DNA from: Microbacterium algeriense
Lineage (GTDB): Bacteria > Actinomycetota > Actinomycetes > Actinomycetales > Microbacteriaceae
NCBI RefSeq assembly: GCF_008868005.1
Contig: NZ_WAAO01000003.1
Span: 620,001 to 684,000, forward strand
Direction of reading: 5' to 3'
Length of the DNA stretch: 64,000 bases
Of this stretch, positions 27,278 through 36,600 are shown in pieces; position 1 is the first letter of the stretch, and each line of letters begins with the position of its first letter. A program made the translations under genes and the position numbers. Under the pieces are notes generated by a model that worked only from the letters and a program-made list of their open reading frames with translations, was not told the origin of the DNA and did not search any database.

Positions 27278-28789
27278 TCAGGGGGTGTCGCCGACGGCAT
27301 GAGGGCGCGGGAGCGCCACCATCGCGCCGGTGTCCGTGAACTCCTGCTGGATCTCGTCGTCGTGCCGGTACGTCACCAGGCTCACGGCGACCGCCGCGAT
27401 CAGGGCGAACACGAAGGCGGGAAGCAGCTCGTAGAGCCCGGTGTCGAGTGCCTTCCAGATGAAGACGGTCGCGGCTCCGACGAACATCCCCGCCAGAGCG
27501 CCCCAGTTGGTGAGCTTGCGCCAGTAGAGGCTCAGCAGGATGACCGGGCCGAACGCGGCTCCGAACCCCGCCCACGCGAAGGAGACGAGCCCGAGGATCG
27601 TGTCGTTCGGGGTGATCGCCAGCACCGCCGCCACGATCGCGACGCCGAGCACCCCGAGTCGCCCCATCAGCATGAGCGTCTTCTGCGACGGCGGCGTGCG
27701 CCGGAAGACCCCGTACAGATCCTCCACCAGCGCCGAGGAGCACACGATCAGCTGGCTGGAGATCGTGCTCATGATCGCGGCGAGCACAGCCGCCAGCACG
27801 AGCCCGGCGACGAACGGATGCAGCAGCGTCTGCGACATCAGCAGCACGACCGTCTCCGGATTGGCCAGATCGACGCCCGTCTTGGCGATGTAGGCGACGC
27901 CGACGAGACCCGAGAGCACCGCGCCGCCGAGGGAGACGATCATCCACGAGATGCCGATGCGCCGGGCGCTCTTGGCCTCCTGCGGCGAGCGCAGCGCCAT
28001 GAAGCGCACGATGATGTGGGGCTGACCGAAGTATCCGAGACCCCACGCGAGCGAGGAGACGATGGCGAGGATGGTGCCGCCCGTGAGCGCGGTTCCGGAG
28101 AGCAGCGAGAGATGGTCGGGCGCGACCTCGTTGATCAGCTCGCCCGTCTCCGCCAGGCCGCCGATCGCGACGATCGCGGCGACGGGGATCACGATCAGCG
28201 CGATCACCATCATCAGCCCCTGGACGACGTCGGTCAGCGACGCGCCGAGGAACCCGCCGAAGAGCGTGTACGCGAGGGTGACCCCCGTGACCAGCAGCAT
28301 CCCGGTGAGGTAGTCGCCGTCGAAGGAGCTCTCGAAGAAGACTCCTCCGGCCACCATGCCCGAGGAGATGTAGAGGGTGAAGAACACGAGGATGACGACG
28401 CCGGAGACCACGCGGAGCAGTCGCGTCGTATCGCGGAGGCGGTTCTCGAAGAAGCTCGGCACCGTGATCGAGTTCCGGGAGACCTGCGTGTAAGCGCGGA
28501 GCCTCGGAGCGACGAGCAGCCAGTTCAGGTAGGCGCCGATCGTGAGGCCGATCGCGATCCAGGCCTCGATGAGTCCGGAGACGTAGATCGCGCCGGGGAG
28601 TCCCATCACCAGCCAGCCCGACATGTCGGAGGCCCCGGCGCTGAGCGCGGCCACCCACGGCGGCAGATTGCGTCCGCCGAGCATGTAGTCCTCATGGTCG
28701 CCGGTGCGCCGGAAGGCGATCCAGCCGATGAGCAGCATCGCCGCGAAGTACACCCCGAGTGCGGCGAACGTGTAGATCTGGTCAGACAT
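27278..28789 (-). CDS. putP: Sodium/proline symporter (PutP type)
   Basis: 503 residues from ATG 28789 with ribosome site GGAGGGA. SSS family, about 13 membrane segments. Signature features: MLGGRNLPPWVAALSAGASDMSGWLVMGLPGA (Na+ and proline site), PSFFENRLRD, and the long LAWGLGYFGQPHIIVRFMA block. It takes up proline with Na+, for osmoprotection or nutrition. Other SSS members transport different solutes, but the motif set is closest to PutP. Confidence 0.92.
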   Translation of the reverse strand: MSDQIYTFAALGVYFAAMLLIGWIAFRRTGDHEDYMLGGRNLPPWVAALSAGASDMSGWLVMGLPGAIYVSGLIEAWIAIGLTIGAYLNWLLVAPRLRAYTQVSRNSITVPSFFENRLRDTTRLLRVVSGVVILVFFTLYISSGMVAGGVFFESSFDGDYLTGMLLVTGVTLAYTLFGGFLGASLTDVVQGLMMVIALIVIPVAAIVAIGGLAETGELINEVAPDHLSLLSGTALTGGTILAIVSSLAWGLGYFGQPHIIVRFMALRSPQEAKSARRIGISWMIVSLGGAVLSGLVGVAYIAKTGVDLANPETVVLLMSQTLLHPFVAGLVLAAVLAAIMSTISSQLIVCSSALVEDLYGVFRRTPPSQKTLMLMGRLGVLGVAIVAAVLAITPNDTILGLVSFAWAGFGAAFGPVILLSLYWRKLTNWGALAGMFVGAATVFIWKALDTGLYELLPAFVFALIAAVAVSLVTYRHDDEIQQEFTDTGAMVALPRPHAVGDTP

Positions 28790-28944
28790 CGTCGTCCCTC
28801 CTTCGCGGTGCGGCCACCGCATCCGGTCGTCCGTCGATGATGCCACGGGCGTGTGCGGCCTCCTAGCGAGCGACGCGCGAATATACCGGGCCAGGGCTCT
28901 CCGGCGCTGAGCCCCCCGACGCCGGATGGGATGATCGATGGATC

Positions 28945-31575
28945 ATGCCTTCCCTCCTCGACGCCGCCCCTCCCGCCGGAGCAGACGCGGACACGGTCTA
29001 CCTGGCGTTCGTCGAATGGGCGGAGTCGACGGGCATCCGCCTGTACCCCGCTCAGGACGAGGCGGTCATCGAGATCATCTCGGGCAACAACCTGATCCTG
29101 TCGACCCCGACCGGCACGGGGAAGTCGCTCGTCGCGGTCGGCGCCCACTTCGCCGCGATCAACGCCGGCGTGCGCAGCTACTACACCGCGCCCATCAAGG
29201 CCCTCGTGAGCGAGAAGTTCTTCGCCCTCGTCGACGTGTTCGGTGCCGAGAACGTGGGCATGATCACGGGCGACTCCTCCGTCAACGCCGACGCCCCCAT
29301 CATCTGCTGCACGGCCGAGATCCTCGCGAACCTCGCCCTCCGCCAGGGCGCCGATGCGGAGGTCGGGCGGGTCGTGATGGACGAGTTCCACTTCTACGGC
29401 GACCCGGACCGCGGATGGGCGTGGCAGGTGCCGCTGCTCGAGCTGCCGCAGGCGCAGTTCATCCTGATGTCGGCGACCCTCGGCGATGTCACCGAGCTCG
29501 CCGCCGACCTCACCCGCCGGACCGGACGCGAGACGGCCACGGTCACCGGAGTCGAGCGGCCGGTCCCGCTGCACTACTTCTACGAGACGACCCCGATCCA
29601 CGAGACGATCGACGACCTGCTGAGCACCGGGCAGGCGCCGGTCTACGTCGTGCACTTCTCTCAGGCCGCCGCGATGGAACGCGCTCAGGCGCTGTCGAGC
29701 ACCAAGGTCGCCACCCGAGAGCAGCGCGACGAGATCGCCGCCCTGATCGCCGAGTTCCGCTTCACGACGGCGTTCGGCAAGACGCTCTCCCGCTTCCTCC
29801 GTGCGGGTATCGGCGTGCACCACGCCGGCATGCTGCCGAAGTACCGGCGGCTGGTGGAGCAGCTCGCCCAGCGCGGCCTGCTGCGGGTGATCTGCGGCAC
29901 CGACACCCTCGGCGTCGGGATCAACGTGCCGATCCGCACGGTGCTGCTCACCGCGCTCACGAAGTTCGACGGCACCCGGATGCGACAGCTGAACGCGCGC
30001 GAGTTCCATCAGATCGCCGGCCGTGCGGGTCGCGCGGGCTACGACACCGCCGGCACCGTGGTCGCCCAGGCGCCGGAGCACGAGAGCGAGAACGTCGCGG
30101 CGGTGAAGAAGGCCGGCGACGACCCGAAGAAGAAGCGCAAGATCGTCCGCAAGAAGGCACCGGACGGTTTCGTGTCGTGGGGCGAGCCGTCCTTCCGCAA
30201 GCTCATCGATGCCGTTCCCGAGACGCTGACCTCGCACATGCAGATCACCAGCGCGATGATGCTCAACGTGATCGCCCGTGGCGGCGACGTCTTCGCCAAT
30301 ATGCGCGCGCTGGTATACGACAACCACGAACCGCGGAAGCGCCAGCGCGAGCTCGCCCTCCGCGCTATCGGCATCTACCGGACGCTCCGCGAATCGGGCG
30401 TCGTCGAGAAGACGCCAGACGGCGACATCCGCCTCACGGTCGACCTGCAGCCGAACTTCGCCCTGAACCAGCCGCTGTCCCCGTTCGCCCTCGCCGCGTT
30501 CGAGCTGCTCGACCCTTCGACAGGCTCAGGGACCCAGGGGACGACAGGCTCAGGGACCCAGGGGACGACAGGCTCAGGGACCCAGGGGACGACAGGGTCA
30601 GGGACCCAGGGGACGACAGGCTCAGGGACCCAGGGGGTCGGGACGGGGTCGTACGCGCTCGACATGATCTCGATCGTGGAGTCGACGCTCGACGATCCGC
30701 GCGCCGTCCTGAGCCAGCAGGAGTTCCTCGCCCGCGGCGAAGCGGTCGCGGCGATGAAGTCCGAGGGCATCGAGTACGACGAGCGGATGGAGCTGCTCGA
30801 GCAGATCACCTACCCGAAGCCCCTCGACGAGCTGCTGACCGCCGCCTTCGAGGTGTTCAGCACCGCGCAGCCGTGGATCCGCGACTTCGAGCTTCACCCC
30901 AAGTCCGTCGTCCGCGACATGTACGAACGAGCCATGTCGTTCGGAGAATATGTCGCCTACTACAAGATCGCTCGCTCCGAAGGGGTCGTGCTGCGGTACC
31001 TCTCCGACGCCTACCGCGCGGCCTCGCAGACCATCCCGGAGGAGCTCAAGGACGAGGATCTGCGCGACCTCATCGAGTGGCTCGGTGAACTCGTCCGCCA
31101 GGTCGACTCGAGCCTCCTCGACGAGTGGGAGGAGCTGATCGCCGGCGTCGACAACGGTCGCTTCGACCCGCATGCGCCCGACGAGCCGATCGTCCCGCCC
31201 GCCCCCAAGCGGCTCACGAGCAACCTCCGCGCCTTCCGCATCCTGGTGCGCAACGAACTGTTCCGCCGGGTGCAGCTCGCGGCGAGGGAAGACGTGGATG
31301 CCCTCGCCGAACTCGATCCGGCTTTCGGCGCCGACGCCTGGTCGGACGCGCTCGACGGGTACTTCGCCGACCACGACGAGATCCTGACCGGCGCGGACGC
31401 CCGCAGCTCGAAGCTGCTGATCCTCACGGAGGGGCCGACCGCGTGGACCGCACGGCAGATCTTCGACGACCCCGCCGGCGACCACGACTGGGGCATCTCC
31501 GCGACGGTCGACCTTGCCGCGTCGGACGAGGCCGGTCAGGCGGTGGTCACGGTGACCGGGGTGGACCGGCTGTAG
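28945..31575 (+). CDS. Ski2-like DEAD/DEAH-box helicase with DUF3516-type C-terminus
   Basis: 876 residues. Walker A STPTGTGKS (near residue 54), DEFH box (about 148), motif III SAT, and motif VI HQIAGRAGRAG (about 353) define a superfamily 2 helicase of the Ski2/Mtr4 class, probably acting on RNA. The C-terminal half resembles DUF3516. An Asp-Pro-Ser-Thr-Gly-Ser-Gly-Thr-Gln stretch followed by four more eight-residue units (about 525-564) is read from a 24-bp tandem repeat derived from the dispersed repeat. It lies between helicase and C-terminal regions and probably forms a flexible linker. The start ATG follows GATGATCGATGGATC without a clear ribosome site. Confidence 0.88.
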   Translation: MPSLLDAAPPAGADADTVYLAFVEWAESTGIRLYPAQDEAVIEIISGNNLILSTPTGTGKSLVAVGAHFAAINAGVRSYYTAPIKALVSEKFFALVDVFGAENVGMITGDSSVNADAPIICCTAEILANLALRQGADAEVGRVVMDEFHFYGDPDRGWAWQVPLLELPQAQFILMSATLGDVTELAADLTRRTGRETATVTGVERPVPLHYFYETTPIHETIDDLLSTGQAPVYVVHFSQAAAMERAQALSSTKVATREQRDEIAALIAEFRFTTAFGKTLSRFLRAGIGVHHAGMLPKYRRLVEQLAQRGLLRVICGTDTLGVGINVPIRTVLLTALTKFDGTRMRQLNAREFHQIAGRAGRAGYDTAGTVVAQAPEHESENVAAVKKAGDDPKKKRKIVRKKAPDGFVSWGEPSFRKLIDAVPETLTSHMQITSAMMLNVIARGGDVFANMRALVYDNHEPRKRQRELALRAIGIYRTLRESGVVEKTPDGDIRLTVDLQPNFALNQPLSPFALAAFELLDPSTGSGTQGTTGSGTQGTTGSGTQGTTGSGTQGTTGSGTQGVGTGSYALDMISIVESTLDDPRAVLSQQEFLARGEAVAAMKSEGIEYDERMELLEQITYPKPLDELLTAAFEVFSTAQPWIRDFELHPKSVVRDMYERAMSFGEYVAYYKIARSEGVVLRYLSDAYRAASQTIPEELKDEDLRDLIEWLGELVRQVDSSLLDEWEELIAGVDNGRFDPHAPDEPIVPPAPKRLTSNLRAFRILVRNELFRRVQLAAREDVDALAELDPAFGADAWSDALDGYFADHDEILTGADARSSKLLILTEGPTAWTARQIFDDPAGDHDWGISATVDLAASDEAGQAVVTVTGVDRL
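30519..30638. repeat. Five-fold 24-bp tandem repeat in the helicase gene
   Basis: Units beginning GACAGGCTCAGGGACCCAGG start at 30519, 30543, 30567, 30591 and 30615, nearly identical (one CTC to GTC change). The first is preceded by CCTT, the rest of the dispersed-repeat arm. 24 bp keeps the frame. Confidence 0.9.
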
Positions 31576-31576
31576 C

Positions 31577-31966
31577 TCAGGCCTGCATCACCGCGAGCAC
31601 GTTGCCCGCGGGGTCGCGGAACCAGGCGATGTCCGGGCCCTGGCCGTTACCGCGGACGATGCCGCGCGAATCGGACGGGAACTCGTCGTCGCTGTAGATC
31701 TTCGTCTGCACGCCTCGGTCGTTGAGCTCGTCCACCGCGGCGTCGACGTCCGCCACCGGGAAGTTCAGGATCGTGAAGCTCGCCGGGGTGTGGTTCGGCT
31801 TCGCGTACACGAGGATCGAGCCGCCGCGCGGCAGCTTCAGATCGAGGAACCCCATCGCATTGACCTCCACGTCGAGCCCGAGGGTCGTGCCGTAGAACTC
31901 CTTCGCCGCGTCGATGTCGTCGACGCTGAATCCGCTGAACGCGTTGTCCGTCGTGAAAGCTGCCAT
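31577..31966 (-). CDS. VOC-family (glyoxalase/bleomycin-resistance fold) protein
   Basis: 129 residues, one VOC domain with paired beta-alpha-beta-beta-beta modules: [26 protein letters not shown] and [17 protein letters not shown]. The latter has the usual DPxGN end. These are small metal-dependent enzymes or ligand-binding proteins; the substrate is unknown. Its stop is one base from the helicase stop on the opposite strand. Confidence 0.88.
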   Translation of the reverse strand: MAAFTTDNAFSGFSVDDIDAAKEFYGTTLGLDVEVNAMGFLDLKLPRGGSILVYAKPNHTPASFTILNFPVADVDAAVDELNDRGVQTKIYSDDEFPSDSRGIVRGNGQGPDIAWFRDPAGNVLAVMQA

Positions 31967-32008
31967 GGGTCCAGCATCCGCCTCCGCCCGCCGCTTGTCG
32001 AGGCCCTC

Positions 32009-32959
32009 TCACACCGCGGCGCGCACGAGCCGTCCCACGAGGTCGACGTAGTCCACGCCGGCGGCCGCGAACATCCGCGGCACCTGCGAGGCCGCGGTCA
32101 GCCCCGGCATCGTGTTGACCTCGTTCAGCACGGGCCCCCCGTCGGTGAGGAAGAAGTCCATCCGCGCGACGCCGTCGCATCCCAGCGCATCGAACAGGGC
32201 GATGGCCGCCCGCTTGAGCGCGGTGCTCTCCGCCGCGGTGAGCTGCGCCGGCACGGTGAATCGTGCGCTGCCGTCGTACTTCGTCGCGGTGTCGAACAGT
32301 CCGGCGGTGTGGATCTCCAGCGGAGGGGCCGCCCATCGGATGCCGCCCTTCTCGCGCAGCACGGCCACGTCGATCTCGCGCCCCCGCACGACCTCCTCGA
32401 CGAGGATCCTCCGGTCGAAGCGCGCCGCCTCGCGCAGCGCCTCCAACAGCCGATCCTCCTCGGTGACCAGGCTCACCCCGTGGCTCGATCCGGCCGACAC
32501 CGGCTTCACCACGACGTCCCCCTCAAACTCCACGTCGCCGATGTCGTCCGCCGCGATGAGGCGTCCCCGCGCGGTGCCGAGTCCGACGGCGGCGGCCACG
32601 AGCTTGGTGGCCCACTTGTCCATGCCGATCGCTCCCGCCCGCAGCGCGGACCCCACCACGCGCACCCCGGCGAGCGCGCACAGGGCGGCGAGGGCACCGT
32701 CCTCCCCGAGCGCGCCGTGCACAGCAGGGAACACCACGTCCGTGCGGGCGAGCAGGGGAAGAGCCTGCGCGAGCGAGTCGGCGACCGTGCCCCCGTTCGG
32801 CAGGCCGTCCGCACGCCACACGCCCTCCCGGTCGATCGTGACGCTCGTGACCTCGTGGTCTCCCAGTCGCAGGGCGGCCGCGACGGCAGCGGCCGAGGCG
32901 AGCGACACCTCGTGTTCGGCGTTCTGCCCGCCGCCGATGACCAGCACCTTCGTCGTCAT
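32009..32959 (-). CDS. D-alanine--D-alanine (or D-Ala-D-X) ligase family protein
   Basis: 316 residues from ATG 32959, which overlaps the racemase stop (ATGA). ATP-grasp ligase: N-terminal VLVIGGGQNAEHEVSLASA, the glycine-rich loop GSSHGVSLV, the magnesium site ARMDFFLTDGGPVLNEVNTMPGLT. It joins two D-amino acids or a D-amino and a hydroxy acid for peptidoglycan. Short for Ddl (usually 340-370). Placed behind a D-Ala-D-Ala peptidase and racemase under a two-component system, it resembles a Van-type ligase. Specificity (Ala, Lac or Ser) cannot be decided by eye. Confidence 0.88.
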   Translation of the reverse strand: MTTKVLVIGGGQNAEHEVSLASAAAVAAALRLGDHEVTSVTIDREGVWRADGLPNGGTVADSLAQALPLLARTDVVFPAVHGALGEDGALAALCALAGVRVVGSALRAGAIGMDKWATKLVAAAVGLGTARGRLIAADDIGDVEFEGDVVVKPVSAGSSHGVSLVTEEDRLLEALREAARFDRRILVEEVVRGREIDVAVLREKGGIRWAAPPLEIHTAGLFDTATKYDGSARFTVPAQLTAAESTALKRAAIALFDALGCDGVARMDFFLTDGGPVLNEVNTMPGLTAASQVPRMFAAAGVDYVDLVGRLVRAAV

Positions 32960-34080
32960 GCCGCACTCCTCTGCACGCGGTTCCCGATGCCCGTGACGAT
33001 CGTGTGCGGGATCGTTCCCGCCCACTGGGCCCATTCCTGGATCGACGGCACCGGCCCTCCCTCCGGTCCGAACACGGTCGCCACCTCACCCCGGGGGAAC
33101 ATCACCGGCCCCGTGTCGACGACGATCTGGTCCATCGAGACGCGTCCGACGATCGGATGCCGCACGCCACCGATCGCCACACCGGCTCCGGGTGAGAGTT
33201 CGCGGGGGATGCCGTCCGCATATCCCACGCCGATCACACTGAGGTGCGTCTCCCGCTCGGCGACGTGGTCGCCGCCGTAGCCGACCGCGGTCCCCGCCGC
33301 GATCCGCGCGCTGTGCACGACCGGGGCCGTCCACCGCGACGCTCCGGCCAGCTCGGTCGTCTCGGACGGATCGATGCCGACCAGCCCCGCCCCGATCCGC
33401 ACCATGCCGAAGTGCGTGGCGGGGTCGGTGAGCGCGCCCGCTGTCGCGGCCAGATGGACGATGACCGGTCCGAAGCCTGCCCGCAGCACGGCATCCCTCC
33501 CCTGGCGCATGCGCAGTACTGCCGCGGCGTTCGCTGCAGGGTCGGCCTCGTCCGCTCGCGGCAGGTGCCCCATCACCCCGACGACCTCCACCCTGCCCCG
33601 CCCTGCCCTGGCGACGCGGAGCAGCTCCGGCCACTCCCCGAACGGGCACCCTCCGCGGGCCATCCCGGTGTCCAGGTGCAGGTGGATGCGCACGGGCTCG
33701 GCCGCATCCGCGATCAGTCGGCGCAGCTCGTCGACCGAGCCGACCGCGACGTCGATCCGCGCGTGGGCGGCCGTCGTCGCGTCGACCCCGGCCGGGTTGA
33801 GCCAGGTCAGGATCGGCACCTCGAGTCCGGCATCGCGGAGCGCGACGCCCTCCGCGACATCGGTGACCCCCAGCCACGCGGCGCCCGCATCGACGGCCGA
33901 CCGGGCCACTGCGGCGGCGCCGTGCCCGTATCCGTCCGCCTTGACGACGGCCATGATGGGGACGGCGGTCCGGCTTCGCACCCGGCGGACGTTCTCCGCG
34001 ACGGCTTCCGGCAGGGTGCGCAGCATCGGCGCCTGCAGGCGGGTGGTCGTCGCGCGCGGCGGCAGGAGAAGGGCGGTCAT
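32956..34080 (-). CDS. Alanine racemase
   Basis: 374 residues from ATG 34080. PLP-binding Lys in MAVVKADGYGHG (K47), FGMVRIGAGLVGID and the second catalytic base in GVGYADGIPR are all present, and the length is right. It interconverts L- and D-alanine and so feeds the ligase next door. It is soluble with no membrane domain, unlike VanT serine racemases. Start and stop both overlap neighbours by 4 bp, so the three genes are translationally coupled. Confidence 0.93.
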   Translation of the reverse strand: MTALLLPPRATTTRLQAPMLRTLPEAVAENVRRVRSRTAVPIMAVVKADGYGHGAAAVARSAVDAGAAWLGVTDVAEGVALRDAGLEVPILTWLNPAGVDATTAAHARIDVAVGSVDELRRLIADAAEPVRIHLHLDTGMARGGCPFGEWPELLRVARAGRGRVEVVGVMGHLPRADEADPAANAAAVLRMRQGRDAVLRAGFGPVIVHLAATAGALTDPATHFGMVRIGAGLVGIDPSETTELAGASRWTAPVVHSARIAAGTAVGYGGDHVAERETHLSVIGVGYADGIPRELSPGAGVAIGGVRHPIVGRVSMDQIVVDTGPVMFPRGEVATVFGPEGGPVPSIQEWAQWAGTIPHTIVTGIGNRVQRSAA

Positions 34081-34742
34081 GGCTGCATCCTCGGGTCTTC
34101 GGTGGGGTCGGTGTACATCTCGGGGCAGCCGTCGGTCACGGCCTCGGGGCGGAGCTCGTAGTGCCAGGACTCGTTGCCGTAGATCTGGCAGAGCCCGTAG
34201 CGCCATCCGCGCTGGGCGATCCAGTCGAGCGTGGGAAGCGGACCCAGGTCGACTGCATCTCCCGACACGTGGGCTGAGGTCTCCGCGGTCGCCACCCAGC
34301 GCCGTGCCTCGGCCTCGGAGCCGTACTCGGCGATCGCGTCCTGCAGCAGCCGCTCCTGCAGGGCTGGCGAGCGCCAGCCGCTGTTCACGAGGAACGTGAC
34401 GCCGTCGCCCTCCGCGTCGGTCGCCGCCCGCTGCAGCGCCGCGAGGAGGGCGGGGTCGAGGTTGCCGACCGCCACCCGGTCCACGTCGAAGACCGTGGGC
34501 TGGTCGCCGTCGCGGATCACCCCGTCGGCTTCGCTCGGGGCGATGACCGTGCCGTCGATCTGCTCGGACGGCGCCGGAGGCGCGGCGGGGGACGTGCCCT
34601 CCTGGACGGCATCGGCGGATGCCGCAGCCAGCGACTGCTGCACGGCGAACGCGATGACCACGGCGGAGGCGAGCGCGGTCAGCACGACGGCGATGCGGCG
34701 TCGGCGGCGCCGTGAGGAGTGGGGGATGGTGCGGGTGTTCAT
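34077..34742 (-). CDS. VanY-type D-alanyl-D-alanine carboxypeptidase, membrane-anchored
   Basis: 221 residues from ATG 34742. A basic N-terminus and one hydrophobic segment (about 18-42) anchor the protein, leaving the catalytic domain outside. The M15B zinc signature SxHxxGxAxD is seen as SAHVSGDAVD and the ExxH part as ESWHYE, so the metal site and base are complete. It trims terminal D-Ala from peptidoglycan precursors. First gene of the minus-strand unit, divergent from the regulator at 34830. Confidence 0.92.
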   Translation of the reverse strand: MNTRTIPHSSRRRRRRIAVVLTALASAVVIAFAVQQSLAAASADAVQEGTSPAAPPAPSEQIDGTVIAPSEADGVIRDGDQPTVFDVDRVAVGNLDPALLAALQRAATDAEGDGVTFLVNSGWRSPALQERLLQDAIAEYGSEAEARRWVATAETSAHVSGDAVDLGPLPTLDWIAQRGWRYGLCQIYGNESWHYELRPEAVTDGCPEMYTDPTEDPRMQP

Positions 34743-34777
34743 GCTCCCAGTGAAGAAGGGCGCCGGTTGCGAGGGCG

Positions 34778-34807
34778 TATGCGCTTTTCCATATGCTCCC
34801 GATATGC
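34778..34807. promoter_or_regulatory. Direct repeats TATGC in the divergent vanY/response-regulator gap
   Basis: TATGC occurs at 34778, 34792 and 34803, spaced 14 and 11 bp. OmpR/PhoB-type regulators bind direct repeats about 11 bp apart, so this is a candidate site controlling both directions. The spacing fits only partly. Confidence 0.35.
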
Positions 34808-34829
34808 CGAGGTGCGTAGGATCGCTGCC

Positions 34830-35501
34830 ATGCGTGTGCTGATCGTCGAGGACGAGCCCTACCTCGCCGAGGCGGTGCGCGACGGCCTGCGCCTGGAGGC
34901 GATCGCCGCCGACATCGCGGGCGACGGCGACACCGCCCTGGAGCTGCTGGGCATCAACTCCTACGACATCGCCGTGCTCGACCGCGACGTGCCCGGTCCC
35001 TCCGGCGACGACATCGCCCGGTGGATCGTGGCGTCCGGCAGCGGCATCCCGATCCTCATGCTCACCGCTGCCGACCGCCTGGACGACAAGGCGAGCGGCT
35101 TCGAGATCGGCGCCGACGACTACCTGACCAAGCCGTTCGAGATGCGCGAGCTCGTGCTGCGACTGCGGGCTCTCGATCGTCGACGCCAGCGTTCGCGGCC
35201 CCCCGTGCTGGAGGTGGCCGGGCTCCGTCTCGACCCGTTCCGTCGCGAGGTCTACCGCGACGACCGATATGTGGCGCTCACCCGCAAGCAGTTCGCCGTG
35301 CTGGAGGTGCTCGTCGATGCCGACGGCGGCGTCGTCAGTGCCGAGGAGCTGCTCGAGCGCGCCTGGGACGAGAACGCGGATCCGTTCACGAACGCCGTCC
35401 GCATCACCGTCTCCTCCCTGCGCAAGCGGCTCGGCGAGCCCTGGATCATCCTCACCGTGCCCGGTGTCGGGTATCGGATCGGAACGGACGCGGATGCCTA
35501 G
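34830..35501 (+). CDS. OmpR-family response regulator of the Van-like cluster
   Basis: 223 residues from ATG 34830. Receiver domain with acidic pair E8-D9, phospho-acceptor D51 and K101. Winged-helix domain with LTRKQFAVLEVLVDADGGVVSAEELLERAWDE and NAVRITVSSLRKRLGEPWII, then VPGVGYRI. It resembles VanR/TcrA-type regulators. Divergent from vanY with an 87-bp shared promoter region. The stop overlaps the kinase start by 8 bp. Confidence 0.92.
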   Translation: MRVLIVEDEPYLAEAVRDGLRLEAIAADIAGDGDTALELLGINSYDIAVLDRDVPGPSGDDIARWIVASGSGIPILMLTAADRLDDKASGFEIGADDYLTKPFEMRELVLRLRALDRRRQRSRPPVLEVAGLRLDPFRREVYRDDRYVALTRKQFAVLEVLVDADGGVVSAEELLERAWDENADPFTNAVRITVSSLRKRLGEPWIILTVPGVGYRIGTDADA

Positions 35502-36579
35502 ACGCCGCCCCGGGATGAGCGCCCGCCTCAAGCTGACCCTGAGCTATGCGGGCGTCGTCGTCGTGTCCGGGGTGCTGCTGCTCGCCGTGGTCGTCCTCTA
35601 CCTCCTGAGGTACGTCCCCGACACCGTCAACGTGTTCCCCAACCGGAGTGATCTGACGAGAGCCTTCGTTCCCGTCGTCACGATCGCGATGATCGTCCTG
35701 CTCGCGATCGGCCTCGGTGGCGGGTGGATCCTCGCCGGGCGGATGCTGGCCCCTCTCGAGCGCATCGGCGACGCGGCGCGGCTCGCGGCCCAGGGATCGC
35801 TGTCCCACCGGGTGGCGCTCCCCGGTCCGCGGGACGAGTTCCGGGACCTCGCCGACGTCTTCGACTCGATGCTCGAGCAGCTCGAGGCCCACGTCGCCGA
35901 GCAGCAGCGGTTCGCGGCCAACGCCTCGCACGAGCTCAGAACCCCGCTGGCGATCACACAGGCCATGCTCGAGGTCGCACGGGACGACCCCGACCGCGAC
36001 GTCGATGCGCTCATCGCACGGCTGCAGGAGGTCAACAGCCGCGCGATCGGCTTGACCGAGGCCCTGCTCCTGCTCAGCAAGGCCGACCAGCGCACGTTCC
36101 GTCGCGAGGTCCTGGATCTGTCCCTGCTCGCGGAGGAGGCCGTCGAGGTCCTGCTGCCGCTCGCGGATCGCCGGGGCGTCTCGGTGGAGGTGAGCGGAGC
36201 GTCGGCACCCGCGCTCGGGTCGTCCGCGCTGCTTCCGCAGCTGGTCACGAACCTCGTCGTCAACGCGATCGTGCACAACCTGCCCTCGGGCGGCTCGATC
36301 GCCGTGCGCACGCATGCGCTGCCGCACGCGGTCGCGCTCGTCGTCGAGAACACCGGCGATGTGGTGCCCGCCCACCGCGTGGCGACCCTGGTGGAGCCGT
36401 TCCAGCGGGGAGCGGACCGCACCCGCGACGAGGATCACGGCGGCGCAGGGCTCGGCCTCGCGATCGTCGACCGCCTCACGCAGGCGCACGGGGGCACCCT
36501 GGTGCTCACGCCCCGCGCGGAGGGCGGCCTCATAGTGACGGTCTGGCTCCCGCACCCCTATCCCGCCGCCCTGTCCTGA
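35494..36579 (+). CDS. Sensor histidine kinase of the Van-like cluster
   Basis: 361 residues from ATG 35494 (ATG 35515 is an alternative). Two membrane segments (about 16-40 and 58-82) enclose a very short outside loop of about 20 residues. This suggests sensing within the membrane or of ligand-bound lipid, not through a folded external domain. HAMP follows, then HisKA with FAANASHELRTP (H146) and HATPase with GAGLGLAIVDRL. Pairs with the response regulator just upstream. VanS-like by context only. Confidence 0.9.
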   Translation: MPRRRPGMSARLKLTLSYAGVVVVSGVLLLAVVVLYLLRYVPDTVNVFPNRSDLTRAFVPVVTIAMIVLLAIGLGGGWILAGRMLAPLERIGDAARLAAQGSLSHRVALPGPRDEFRDLADVFDSMLEQLEAHVAEQQRFAANASHELRTPLAITQAMLEVARDDPDRDVDALIARLQEVNSRAIGLTEALLLLSKADQRTFRREVLDLSLLAEEAVEVLLPLADRRGVSVEVSGASAPALGSSALLPQLVTNLVVNAIVHNLPSGGSIAVRTHALPHAVALVVENTGDVVPAHRVATLVEPFQRGADRTRDEDHGGAGLGLAIVDRLTQAHGGTLVLTPRAEGGLIVTVWLPHPYPAALS

Positions 36580-36600
36580 CCCCCCACACCCGTGCCGGGT

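Noticed and set aside
30519..30638. Possible CRISPR array in the helicase gene
   Set aside because: The units are contiguous with no unique spacers, preserve the reading frame, and match the dispersed repeat; no cas gene nearby.
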